A stretch of 64,000 bases of DNA. It comes from Haemophilus paraphrohaemolyticus. GTDB lineage: Bacteria; Pseudomonadota; Gammaproteobacteria; Enterobacterales; Pasteurellaceae. The translations under genes were made by a program, and so were the position numbers. Position 1 is the first letter of the stretch; the number at the start of each line of letters is the position of its first letter. This document shows, piece by piece, positions 1 through 7,649 of the stretch. The notes under the pieces were generated by a model that worked only from the letters and a program-made list of their open reading frames with translations, was not told where the DNA came from and made no database searches. The stretch is taken from positions 1 through 64,000 of the forward strand of contig NZ_MUXX01000019.1 of NCBI RefSeq assembly GCF_002015045.1. The letters run 5' to 3'.

Positions 1-16
1 GATGTTTGGGTTGTAC

Positions 17-40
17 AAACAAGCGGTGAAATTTTAAAGG
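17..40 (+). repeat. DNA uptake signal sequence (Apl-type USS)
   Basis: AACAAGCGGTGAAATTTT matches the Apl-type USS core AAGCGGT with its following A/T tract, just upstream of argD. It is the first of roughly 35 such cores visible on both strands of the window. The family role is recognition of self DNA during natural transformation. Confidence 0.75.
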
Positions 41-50
41 AAAAAACACA

Positions 51-1238
51 ATGACAAACACAACCAGCAACGAAATAAAACAATTAGACAGCGATTACAT
101 CGCCCAAACTTACGGCAGATTTAACCTTGCACTCTCACACGGCAAAGGCTGCCAAGTGTGGGATTTTGAAGGCAACGAATATTTAGACTTTACCAGTGGC
201 ATCGGCGTAAACAGCCTTGGTTGGGCAGATGAAGATTGGTTAAACGCAGTTGTGCATCAAGCCAGCTCGCTTGCCCACACTTCAAATTTATTCTTCACCG
301 AACCCTCTTCTCGTTTAGCTAAAAAATTGGCAGAAGCAAGCGGTCTAAAACGTGTCTTTTTTGCCAATTCGGGGGCAGAAGCGAATGAAGGGGCGATCAA
401 AACTGCACGCAAATATAGCCACGATAAATATGGAAAAGATCGTGCAACCGTTTTAACGCTAGTCAATTCTTTCCACGGACGCACTATTTCAACCCTTTCT
501 GCTACAGGACAAGAGATATTCCACCAACATTTTTTCCCATTCACCAAAGGTTTCGATCATACGCCAGCCAATGAACTACGAGCACTTGAAACTCGTTTAG
601 GTCAAAAAGATGTATGTGCCATTATTTTGGAAGTCGTGCAAGGTGAAGGCGGGGTTTGCTCGTTAGATCACGAATATTTACAAGGCGTACAAGCTCTCTG
701 TCATCAATATGATGTGTTATTGATCATTGACGAAGTGCAAACGGGGATTGGTCGTACGGGCACAATGTTTGCCTACCAACAATTTGGCTTAACACCAGAT
801 ATCATTACGCTTGCCAAAGGCTTGGGCGGTGGCTTACCTATCGGGGCGTTTGTATTGGGCGAGAAAGTACAAGATACACTTGGCAAGAGCGATCACGGCT
901 CCACTTTCGGGGCAAACCCTGTAAGTTGTGCAGGAGCAAACGCCGTGCTTGCGAAAATTGATGATACATTTTTAGCTGAAGTAAAACGTAAAGGCGAAAA
1001 ATTGCAAAAAGCATTGGCAGCATTACCTAAAGTAAAATCAGTCTCTGGCTTAGGCTTAATGATTGGCGTAGAATTTGAAGAAGGCACAAAAGCCGCGGAT
1101 ATTGTGGCAAAATGCATCGAAAAAGGCGTGCTTTTCTTAACCGCGAAAACTAAATTGCGCTTGTTACCGCCATTGATTATCAACGATGAGCAAATTGAGA
1201 AAGGAATAGCCGTGTTGAAAGAGGTGCTAGAAGCCTAA
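51..1238 (+). CDS. argD: Acetylornithine/succinyldiaminopimelate aminotransferase
   Basis: A 395-residue class-III PLP aminotransferase. ArgD makes N-acetylornithine from N-acetylglutamate semialdehyde in arginine synthesis and often also serves the succinyl-DAP step of lysine synthesis. Visible are the FANSGAEANEGAIKTAR cofactor region near residue 105, the DEVQTGIGRTG aspartate motif near 225, and the PLP lysine in ITLAKGLGGGLPIGAF near 250. The length is normal for the family, and the ATG follows an AAAGGA ribosome site. It ends at a bidirectional terminator facing the ushA remnant. Only 50 bases of upstream DNA are in the window, so its promoter cannot be judged. The ArgD/AstC/GabT families are close, but length and motifs favour ArgD. 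Confidence 0.9.
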   Translation: MTNTTSNEIKQLDSDYIAQTYGRFNLALSHGKGCQVWDFEGNEYLDFTSGIGVNSLGWADEDWLNAVVHQASSLAHTSNLFFTEPSSRLAKKLAEASGLKRVFFANSGAEANEGAIKTARKYSHDKYGKDRATVLTLVNSFHGRTISTLSATGQEIFHQHFFPFTKGFDHTPANELRALETRLGQKDVCAIILEVVQGEGGVCSLDHEYLQGVQALCHQYDVLLIIDEVQTGIGRTGTMFAYQQFGLTPDIITLAKGLGGGLPIGAFVLGEKVQDTLGKSDHGSTFGANPVSCAGANAVLAKIDDTFLAEVKRKGEKLQKALAALPKVKSVSGLGLMIGVEFEEGTKAADIVAKCIEKGVLFLTAKTKLRLLPPLIINDEQIEKGIAVLKEVLEA

Positions 1239-1270
1239 CAATCAGGTTAATTAGATAGCATAGTAAAACA

Positions 1271-1306
1271 AAAACGCAGAAATTATTGAAATTTCTGCGT
1301 TTTTTC
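1271..1306. terminator. Bidirectional rho-independent terminator between argD and the ushA remnant
   Basis: The arms CGCAGAAATT (1275-1284) and AATTTCTGCG (1290-1299) form a perfect 10-bp stem with loop ATTGA, flanked by A and T runs, so it can end transcription from both convergent genes. A near-identical inverted copy lies at 34214-34250. Confidence 0.85.
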
Positions 1307-1332
1307 TCTTAAGTATTGAATAACATCAATTC

Positions 1333-2434
1333 TTAGTTTTTGAAAATCACATCTTCTCTCGGATCGTAATCTGTTGATTTCAATACTTTATTTTCTTCAA
1401 AGTATTTTTTCAACATTTCTGCATCAATAAAGCCAGTGTTTACATAAGTCGGATGATTTTTCATCACTGGATAGCCATCCCCACCACCTGTTAAATAATC
1501 AGGGATAGATACTTTGTAGGTTTTATTCATATCTAACGGCTGACCACCAATTTTTACATCTGAGATGTTTTTTGTACTACGATCAACGACCATTGAAATA
1601 CCAGCAAGTTGTGGATAGCCACCGGTGTCTGTCTGTTTTAATGCAACTATGGTTAAGAAATCCACTAATTCTTGACCTTTCAAATCAAGCGTAGAAATCA
1701 TATTACCGAATGGTTGAACGGTTAAAATATCTTTATAGCTTACATCGCCTTCAGGTAATGAAGCTCGAACACCGCCGCTATTCATAATACCAATATCCGC
1801 TTTCACACGTTCCATTTGTGATTGTGCAATTAAACGACCTAAGTTGGTTTGTTCAAAACGTACTGCTTCACGTTTACCATTGAAGAAACCATCTGTTTAC
1901 CGACAATAACGCCTAACGTTTTATCGCCTTCATCTTGGTATTTTTTCAATTTAGCGTGTAATACTGCATCAGGTTGAATCTCTTCGGCATAAAGTTTGTA
2001 TTCACGCGTGCCATCTTCTTTTTTGATGGTTTCTTTTAAGTTAATTGGAATTAACTTGTAATCTACTAAAGTGGTTTTACCATTTTTAAATTCGAAATCA
2101 GCACGACCTAAATATTTACCCTATTCGCCCGCTTGCATAATCCAAGTACCGTTTTGGTAGTCTGGTTTACAGGCCATGGTTGGTTTGTATTTTTCGATAA
2201 ATTGACCTTTCTCATCGAAACAAACAGTGTCGTGAGTATGACCACCAATAATCATATCAAACGAGCCTTTAGGCAATTGACGTGCCATTGACACATCACC
2301 TGGTGCATTAGTGCCGTGTTTCCCCTCTAAATACCAGCCCATATGAGTTAAAGCAATGCGTACATCTGGTTTTTCTTTTTTGTTGATCTGTTTTAACGTT
2401 TTTTCAGCCGTTTGAATTGGGAAGCGGTCAAATT
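1333..2434 (-). pseudogene. ushA: ushA remnant (periplasmic UDP-sugar hydrolase/5'-nucleotidase), 5'-deleted, amber codon and frameshift
   Basis: The encoded peptides match UshA: KPDVRIALTHMGWY, NAPGDVSMARQLPKG, MIIGGHTHDTVC, then RFEQTNLGRLIA, GGGDGYPVMKNHPTYVNTGF and the family's C-terminus. UshA hydrolyses UDP-sugars and nucleotides in the periplasm. Three lesions are visible on the minus strand. The first half of the gene, including the signal peptide and first metal-binding motifs, is absent, with homology starting about codon 200 of the family next to a USS and an in-frame TAG. A TAG at 2121-2123 stands where UshA has Trp (AGE*GKYLG). One base is missing from the T run at 1896-1898, so GKTDGFFNG is broken. 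The product cannot be functional. The family is UshA rather than NadN, judging by the C-terminal block. Confidence 0.88.
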
Positions 2435-2452
2435 TAAACTAGATTTTGCAAA
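2425..2452 (-). repeat. USS at the deletion edge of ushA
   Basis: On the plus strand GAAGCGGTCAAATTT is followed by TTTTGCAAA (2446-2454), an extended Apl-type USS. UshA-like reading stops at this element and dgkA ends right behind it, so the USS marks the breakpoint. Confidence 0.6.
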
Positions 2453-2815
2453 TTAAAAGAAGAGGATTAAGCCCCAAGTAATGGCAAAAAATACCATTGC
2501 CATAAATACAGCGGCCGAACCAATATCTTTAGCTCTACCTGAAAGCTCGTGATATTCCGAGCCAATGCGATCGACCACAGATTCCACCGCACTATTGAGC
2601 AATTCTGCAATCAAGACAATAAAAATGCTACCAAGAAGTAAAATTTTCTCGATAGCACCATTGCCGAACCAAAACGCCAGCGGAATTAAAATAATTGCCA
2701 ACCAAACTTCTTGGCGAAAAGCAGCCTCATTGAGATAAGCCGATTTCAAGCCTTTCATTGAATAGCCTGCAGCACGAATAACACGTGCAAAATTTGCTTT
2801 ATTTTCAGGTTTCAT
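2453..2815 (-). CDS. dgkA: Diacylglycerol kinase
   Basis: A 120-residue integral membrane enzyme of the bacterial DgkA family. It phosphorylates diacylglycerol to phosphatidate, recycling lipid released by membrane-derived oligosaccharide and LPS modification. The family signature is clear: the catalytic region LNSAVESVVDRIGSEYHELSGRAKD (split here as AELLNSAVESVVDRIG then SEYHELSGRAKDIGSA) with its Glu/Asp and Lys residues, and three hydrophobic helices. The N-terminal KGLKSAYLNEAAFRQEVW is the amphipathic helix. Its stop abuts the ushA breakpoint. Start ATG at 2815. Confidence 0.93.
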   Translation of the reverse strand: MKPENKANFARVIRAAGYSMKGLKSAYLNEAAFRQEVWLAIILIPLAFWFGNGAIEKILLLGSIFIVLIAELLNSAVESVVDRIGSEYHELSGRAKDIGSAAVFMAMVFFAITWGLILFF

Positions 2816-3045
2816 AACTTAATCCAAAAGAGAAAAACGGGCAGTATTTTACCTAAAGAAATTGTTTGCAACAAAGACAAAATCACCGTTTATACAAAAA
2901 ATAACCAGTTATAACGCAAATAAGCTTAATTTTTTATCTGAATTGAACTTTTCCCTATTCCATTAAAAGGCATTTTCGGCTAATCTGACAGCTCATCATT
3001 TTTCGATGAATAATTGGTCTTTTATTTTTTCAGAAGTGAAACATT

Positions 3046-4263
3046 ATGAGTAATTCTTTATCTTCAAAACTACTCGGCGGTAATCTTGTATTACGCATCG
3101 CAGTAGGTCTAATCTTAGGGGTAGGTTTAGCCCTTGTGAATCCTGAATGGGCAAAAGATGTTGGCGTTTTAGGTCAATTCTTTGTGAAATCCTTACGTGC
3201 TATCGCACCTATCTTAATTTTCGTATTGGTTATGTCAACCATTGCCAATAAAGAAGTCGGTTCAGATAGTAAAATCAAACCAATTCTTGTGCTTTATGCA
3301 CTAGGCACATTCGTTGCAGCATTAACTGCTGTGGTATTGAGCTTTATCTTCCCAACCACTTTAGAATTAGTAGCAAGCCCTGATGGTTTAGCACCACCAG
3401 ATGGCATCGGTCAAATTATTAAAACCGTGGTTTTCAACCTCGTGGATAACCCACTTCAAGCCCTTGCAAACGCAAACTTCATCGGTATTTTAGCGTGGTC
3501 TATCGGTTTAGGTATCGCATTACGTCACTCTTCACCAAGCACTAAAACATTCTTAAGCGACTTTGCAGATGCGGTTTCAGCAGTGGTTAAAGTTGTTATC
3601 GCATTAGCACCAATCGGTATTTTCGGTTTAGTTGCAGATACTTTTGCAACCAACGGTTTAGATGCTTTCATCGGTTACGGTCGTTTATTATTAGTATTAC
3701 TAGGTGCAATGGCGATTGTTGCATTCATCTTAAACCCACTTATCGTATGGTGGAAAATCCGTCGCAATCCATATCCTCTAACTTTCCTTTGCTTACGTGA
3801 AAGTGGCGTGATGGCATTCTTCACCCGTAGCTCAGCGGCGAACATTCCAGTGAATATGGGCTTATCAAAACGTTTAGGTTTACGTGAAGAAATCTATTCT
3901 CTTTCTATCCCGCTTGGTGCAAACATCAATATGGCGGGTGCAGCAATTACCGTTACTGTATTAACACTTGCAGCAGCTTACACACAAGGCATCGTACCTG
4001 ATTTCTGGTCTGCATTGTTATTAAGCATCGTGGCTTCAATCTGTGCTTGTGGTGCATCTGGTGTTGCGGGTGGTTCACTCTTATTAATTCCATTAGCATG
4101 TAGCTTATTTAACATCCCGAACGATATTGCCGCACAAGTAATCGGTGTAGGCTTTATTATTGGTGTTATCCAAGATTCAGCTGAAACTGCGTTGAACTCT
4201 TCAACAGACGTATTATTTACCGCAGCGGTAAGTATGGCTGAAGATAACAAAGCAAATTCATAA
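3046..4263 (+). CDS. sstT: Serine/threonine:Na+ symporter
   Basis: A 405-residue member of the dicarboxylate/amino acid:cation symporter (DAACS) family. SstT imports L-serine and L-threonine with sodium. Eight or so membrane helices are visible, with the re-entrant loop motif [16 protein letters not shown] near residue 260 and the sodium-site segment [14 protein letters not shown] near 285. Length equals that of E. coli SstT (about 414). A 230-base upstream gap separates it from dgkA, so it probably has its own promoter. A 26-codon membrane ORF follows 12 bases after its stop, before any terminator. Confidence 0.93.
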   Translation: MSNSLSSKLLGGNLVLRIAVGLILGVGLALVNPEWAKDVGVLGQFFVKSLRAIAPILIFVLVMSTIANKEVGSDSKIKPILVLYALGTFVAALTAVVLSFIFPTTLELVASPDGLAPPDGIGQIIKTVVFNLVDNPLQALANANFIGILAWSIGLGIALRHSSPSTKTFLSDFADAVSAVVKVVIALAPIGIFGLVADTFATNGLDAFIGYGRLLLVLLGAMAIVAFILNPLIVWWKIRRNPYPLTFLCLRESGVMAFFTRSSAANIPVNMGLSKRLGLREEIYSLSIPLGANINMAGAAITVTVLTLAAAYTQGIVPDFWSALLLSIVASICACGASGVAGGSLLLIPLACSLFNIPNDIAAQVIGVGFIIGVIQDSAETALNSSTDVLFTAAVSMAEDNKANS

Positions 4264-4275
4264 GGAGAAAATAGA

Positions 4276-4356
4276 ATGGGTACTTTTGGTTACGCAATGA
4301 TGACTGTTGTTGCATCACTTGCTATGATCTGTTTTTTAGCATTTAGTATTTTCTAA
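4276..4356 (+). CDS. Small single-span membrane protein behind sstT (26 aa)
   Basis: The ORF begins ATG GGT ACT and encodes MGTFGYAMMTVVASLAMICF followed by LAFSIF and a stop. It has a good ribosome site (AAGGAGAAAATAGAATG), starts 12 bases after the sstT stop and ends before the next terminator, so it is almost certainly co-transcribed. Nearly the whole peptide is one hydrophobic helix. I do not recognise it with certainty; it resembles in size and shape the tiny helper subunits of membrane proteins (for example CydX- or YnhF-like peptides). Binding to SstT is an inference from position only. Confidence 0.6.
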   Translation: MGTFGYAMMTVVASLAMICFLAFSIF

Positions 4357-4375
4357 TTGCTCTCATTTAAATAAA

Positions 4376-4411
4376 GAAAAACCTGCATATCAAAATTATG
4401 CAGGTTTTATT
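4376..4411. terminator. Bidirectional terminator between sstT/small ORF and purN
   Basis: ACCTGCAT (4381-4388) pairs with ATGCAGGT (4398-4405). A run of A on one side and TTTTATTTTAT on the other make it work for both convergent units. Confidence 0.85.
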
Positions 4412-4426
4412 TTATGTCTTTATTTC

Positions 4427-5080
4427 TTATTTTTCTTCGTCATCTTCACTCGCATAACCATGCTCTGGCAATGCTTTTCCATCTAAATACGCAACATTAT
4501 CTTTAAGCACCAATCGCCCTTCGGTAAACCATTTAATCACAAGCGGGTAGATTTGATATTCTTGCTCTCGTGTTCTAGCTTCTACATCTTCTACGTTATC
4601 TTCAGGGAAAATTGGTACTTTTGCCTGCAGCACAATCGTACCGCCATCGACTTCTTCATTAACAAAGTGGACGGTTGTGCCGTGTTCAGTATCGCCCGCT
4701 TCAATCGCTCGTTGGTAGCTGTTTAATCCCGCATATTTTGGCAGAAGAGAAGGATGGATGTTGAGAATTCTTCCTGCAAAACGTTGGGTAAATTCAGGCG
4801 TGAGGATTTTCATATAGCCTGCAAGCACGATCAAATCGACAGATTGCTTTTCCAAATAATTACCAATCGCCTCATCCATCGCGAGGTTATTTGCAAAATT
4901 TTTGCGAAGAAATACCGATTGTGGAATGAGGGATTTTTTAGCTCGAGTTAAGCCATAAGCATCGGATTTATTGCTTACCACACAAGCAATTTGGGCAGGG
5001 ATATAATCTGAATAGCAAGCATCTATAATGGCTTGAAGATTATTTCCTTGACCAGAAATCAGAACAGCGATTTTTTTCAT
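4427..5080 (-). CDS. purN: Phosphoribosylglycinamide formyltransferase (GAR transformylase)
   Basis: A 217-residue PurN, the folate-dependent enzyme that formylates GAR in purine synthesis. Visible are ISGQGNNLQAIIDAC at the start (phosphate-binding loop), the catalytic block LAGYMKILTPEF, and the RILNIHPSLLPKYAG histidine/aspartate active-site segment followed by GTTVHFVNEEVDGGTIVLQ. The C-terminus carries a short acidic tail (ASEDDEEK). It is downstream of purM on the same strand, separated by 146 bases containing three stem-loops. Confidence 0.95.
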   Translation of the reverse strand: MKKIAVLISGQGNNLQAIIDACYSDYIPAQIACVVSNKSDAYGLTRAKKSLIPQSVFLRKNFANNLAMDEAIGNYLEKQSVDLIVLAGYMKILTPEFTQRFAGRILNIHPSLLPKYAGLNSYQRAIEAGDTEHGTTVHFVNEEVDGGTIVLQAKVPIFPEDNVEDVEARTREQEYQIYPLVIKWFTEGRLVLKDNVAYLDGKALPEHGYASEDDEEK

Positions 5081-5100
5081 TTTATAGACCCATTAGTGAT

Positions 5101-5193
5101 AATCCGTGGGTAATAAATTACCCACAGTTAGGCATAATCATACCCCTTTGGGGTATATAAAGAATCAGCCCCAAAGGGGCTGAATTATTTTTT
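5101..5193. terminator. Three consecutive hairpins between purM and purN
   Basis: Stem 1: GTGGGTAA (5106-5113) with TTACCCAC (5118-5125). Stem 2: ATACCCC (5140-5146) with GGGGTAT (5150-5156). Stem 3: TCAGCCCC (5165-5172) with GGGGCTGA (5176-5183), followed on the plus strand by ATTATTTTTTT. Stems 2 and 3 are also complementary to each other (CCCCTTTGGGG against CCCCAAAGGGG), so alternative folds exist. On the purMN message (minus strand) no strong U tract follows, so RNA processing or partial attenuation is as likely as full termination. Confidence 0.65.
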
Positions 5194-5226
5194 TAATTGA
5201 CGCAGTTATTTCAATATGATGAAGAA

Positions 5227-6261
5227 CTATTCAATCTCAACTTGTGTTTCGCCTTCGCCAAGATGAGCAATTTTACCAATTACCCACGCTTTTTCATCCG
5301 CTTGTTCAAGCAATGCAAGAGCCGTTTCAACATCTTTTTCTGGTAATGCAATCACCATACCTACACCACAGTTGAAGGTGCGGTACATTTCATAACGGCT
5401 GATATTACCCTTTTCTTGCAACCAGTTGAAGATTGCAGGCCATTGCCAGCTTGATTCGTCGATCACCGCTTTGGTGTTGTCTGGCAATACGCGAGGAATA
5501 TTTTCCCAGAAGCCACCACCTGTTAAGTGAGCAATGGCGTGAACTTCAGTCTGTTTGATAAGTTGTAAAATAGACTTCACATAGATTTTGGTGGGTGCTA
5601 AAAGGTGTTCACTAAGTGGTTTGCCTTCTAATAAGTCCGCTGAATTTGCACCGCTCACTTCAAGCACTTTACGAATTAACGAATAACCGTTTGAGTGTGG
5701 ACCGCTTGAACCAAGAGCAATAAGTGTGTCGCCTGTTTTCACGGCTGTGCCGTCAATGATTTCTGATTTTTCTACCACGCCCACGCAGAAACCTGCTAAG
5801 TCGTAATCGCCTTCGTGATACATTCCTGGCATTTCGGCGGTTTCGCCACCCACTAATGCACAGCCAGACATTTCACAACCATCTGCAATGCCTTTGATTA
5901 CATCTGCTGCCACATCTACTTCTAATTTACCTGTTGCATAGTAATCTAAGAAGAAAAGCGGTTCTGCCCCTTGCACGATTAAATCGTTCACACACATCGC
6001 CACTAAATCTTGACCGATGGTATCGTGTTTTTTCAAGTCAATCGCAAGACGTAATTTTGTGCCCACACCATCTGTGCCCGATACTAAAATCGGCTCTTTA
6101 TATTTGGTTGGTAAAGCACATAATGCACCGAAACCACCCAATCCCCCCATCACCTCAGGGCGGCGAGTACGTTTTACATCGCCTTTGATACGTTCGACTA
6201 ATTCATTCCCAGCGTGAATATCTACGCCAGCATCTTTGTAGCTAAGTTGTGTGTTGCTCAC
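5227..6261 (-). CDS. purM: Phosphoribosylformylglycinamidine cyclo-ligase (AIR synthetase)
   Basis: A 344-residue PurM that closes FGAM to AIR with ATP. The N-terminal [19 protein letters not shown], the [18 protein letters not shown]-binding block near residue 60, [20 protein letters not shown] near 95 and the [11 protein letters not shown] loop near 140 are characteristic. Length matches the E. coli enzyme (345). It is first gene of purMN, and a PurR-type palindrome lies 50 bases ahead of its ATG. Confidence 0.96.
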   Translation of the reverse strand: MSNTQLSYKDAGVDIHAGNELVERIKGDVKRTRRPEVMGGLGGFGALCALPTKYKEPILVSGTDGVGTKLRLAIDLKKHDTIGQDLVAMCVNDLIVQGAEPLFFLDYYATGKLEVDVAADVIKGIADGCEMSGCALVGGETAEMPGMYHEGDYDLAGFCVGVVEKSEIIDGTAVKTGDTLIALGSSGPHSNGYSLIRKVLEVSGANSADLLEGKPLSEHLLAPTKIYVKSILQLIKQTEVHAIAHLTGGGFWENIPRVLPDNTKAVIDESSWQWPAIFNWLQEKGNISRYEMYRTFNCGVGMVIALPEKDVETALALLEQADEKAWVIGKIAHLGEGETQVEIE

Positions 6262-6308
6262 GATTAACCTCGATCAGTTAAAATAAAAATCGGGCAGATT
6301 ATACCATT

Positions 6309-6324
6309 AAGCAAACGTTTGCGG
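6309..6324 (-). promoter_or_regulatory. PurR box upstream of purM
   Basis: AAGCAAACGTTTGCGG contains the perfect palindrome GCAAACGTTTGC (6311-6322), the core of the enterobacterial PurR operator ACGCAAACGTTTGCGT. It sits 48 bases ahead of the purM start, so purMN is inferred to be repressed by PurR with hypoxanthine or guanine. Confidence 0.85.
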
Positions 6325-6391
6325 TATTGTTAAATTAATTCATTTGATGACATTTTTAAAATTAAAATGAAATTGCTTGCAATCAAAATTC

Positions 6392-6417
6392 ATTTGTACT
6401 ACTTTAATAGTACAAAT
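6392..6417 (+). promoter_or_regulatory. TrpR operator-like palindrome upstream of ydfG-trpBA
   Basis: The arms ATTTGTACTA (6392-6401) and TAGTACAAAT (6408-6417) are a perfect 10-bp inverted repeat around CTTTAA. The inner GTACTA-N6-TAGTAC has the same half-sites and spacing as the E. coli trp operator consensus GTACTAGTTAACTAGTAC. It lies 24 bases before the ydfG start, in the promoter area of the operon that contains trpB and trpA. Confidence 0.75.
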
Positions 6418-6440
6418 AAGCTCAGACTCTAGGAGAAAAA

Positions 6441-7202
6441 ATGAGAACTACAACCGCATTAGTAACAGGTGCAACCGCAGGCTTTGGCTTGGCAATCTGT
6501 AAAAAATTGATCGAAGCAGGCTATAAAGTGATTGGTACGGGCAGACGTGCAGCCCGTTTGGCAGAGTTGCATTCGCAATTGGGCAACGATTTTCTACCGC
6601 TTACATTTGATATTACCGATTTAGAAGCCACCAAACAGGCATTAAACCAACGCCCAGAAGGCTGGCAAGCGGTCGATTTATTGGTGAATAATGCAGGTTT
6701 GGCATTAGGCTTAGAACCTGCCCACCAAGCTGATTTAAACGACTGGGCGCAAATGATCGATACTAATGTGAAAGGCTTAGTGAACATTACACGCCTTGTG
6801 TTACCTGAAATGGTGGATCGTAATCATGGGCATATTATTAATTTAAGTTCAATTGCCGGTAATTACCCTTACCCTGGCGGCAATGTGTATGGTGGTACGA
6901 AAGCATTCGTCACTCAATTTAGCTTGAACTTACGTGCCGATTTAGCAGGCACAAAAATTCGTGTGAGTAATGTTGAACCTGGACTTTGTGGTGGCACGGA
7001 ATTCTCCAACGTACGCTTCCACGGTGATGATGAAAAAGCCGCAAAAGTGTATGAAAATGTGCAATCGGTTCAGCCTGAAGATATTGCCAACATTGTGTTA
7101 TGGCTGAACCAACAACCTGAACACGTTAACATTAACCGTATTGAAGTGATGCCAACGGCGCAAAGTTTTAACCCTTTAAAAGTCACCAAAGAAAATGAAT
7201 AA
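6441..7202 (+). CDS. ydfG: NADP-dependent short-chain dehydrogenase, YdfG type (3-hydroxy acid/serine dehydrogenase)
   Basis: A 253-residue classical SDR. Residues 6-17 are the Rossmann glycine motif VTGATAGFGLAIC, NNAG is near residue 87, the catalytic Ser is in IINLSSIAGNYPYPGG, and Tyr-Lys is in VYGGTKAF near 152. The E. coli relative oxidises L-allo-threonine, L-serine and 3-hydroxypropionate. The TGRR segment at the end of beta-2 fits NADP. It leads an apparent operon: its stop overlaps the next gene by 8 bases, and that gene is followed closely by trpBA. A link to serine, the trpB co-substrate, is an inference. Confidence 0.85.
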   Translation: MRTTTALVTGATAGFGLAICKKLIEAGYKVIGTGRRAARLAELHSQLGNDFLPLTFDITDLEATKQALNQRPEGWQAVDLLVNNAGLALGLEPAHQADLNDWAQMIDTNVKGLVNITRLVLPEMVDRNHGHIINLSSIAGNYPYPGGNVYGGTKAFVTQFSLNLRADLAGTKIRVSNVEPGLCGGTEFSNVRFHGDDEKAAKVYENVQSVQPEDIANIVLWLNQQPEHVNINRIEVMPTAQSFNPLKVTKENE

Positions 7203-7632
7203 TCAACCTAATAAACTTTCTCATTATTTAACGGAAATTACCGAACCCTATTTAGCTTTTTTGCGTGGTTTAACCCCAGCATTACTATTTTTTGTACTTT
7301 ATATGGTGATGACGCAATATATTAAAGATCCCGCTTTTGCCAAAGAGCTATTCTTTTATGTTGACGATCCTAAATTATTAAGTATTACTTATTATTTTAT
7401 TCGTTTCTTAGTGGTGATTCCGTTATTTATTATGCTCTCTGCTTATTTATTGAGTTTGCGGAGTTTTTATTTAAAACAGCAAAAAATTTTAGAAGAGGTC
7501 GGGTTTAATTTCTTTATTAAATTAACCTTGTGGATTACTTTCTGGTTAATTCAAATTATCTCTGGAATTTTTGTTTTATTATTTGCTTGGGTGAACTTTT
7601 ATAAAGTTTACGATAATCTCTTTTTAATGTAA
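7195..7632 (+). CDS. Small integral membrane protein between ydfG and trpB, function unknown
   Basis: 145 residues with an ATG overlapping the ydfG stop (ATGAATAA). Three to four hydrophobic segments are visible ([52 protein letters not shown]). No catalytic motif is apparent. Overlap on one side and an 18-base gap to trpB on the other argue it is translated within the operon. I do not recognise a characterised family; it may be a Pasteurellaceae-restricted DUF. Confidence 0.75.
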   Translation: MNNQPNKLSHYLTEITEPYLAFLRGLTPALLFFVLYMVMTQYIKDPAFAKELFFYVDDPKLLSITYYFIRFLVVIPLFIMLSAYLLSLRSFYLKQQKILEEVGFNFFIKLTLWITFWLIQIISGIFVLLFAWVNFYKVYDNLFLM

Positions 7633-7649
7633 GAAATATAAGGAAAAAT

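Noticed and set aside
1333..2434. NadN (NAD nucleotidase) as identity of the decayed nucleotidase
   Set aside because: The GGGDGYP...YVNTGFIDAE ending and NAPGDV block follow UshA, not NadN.
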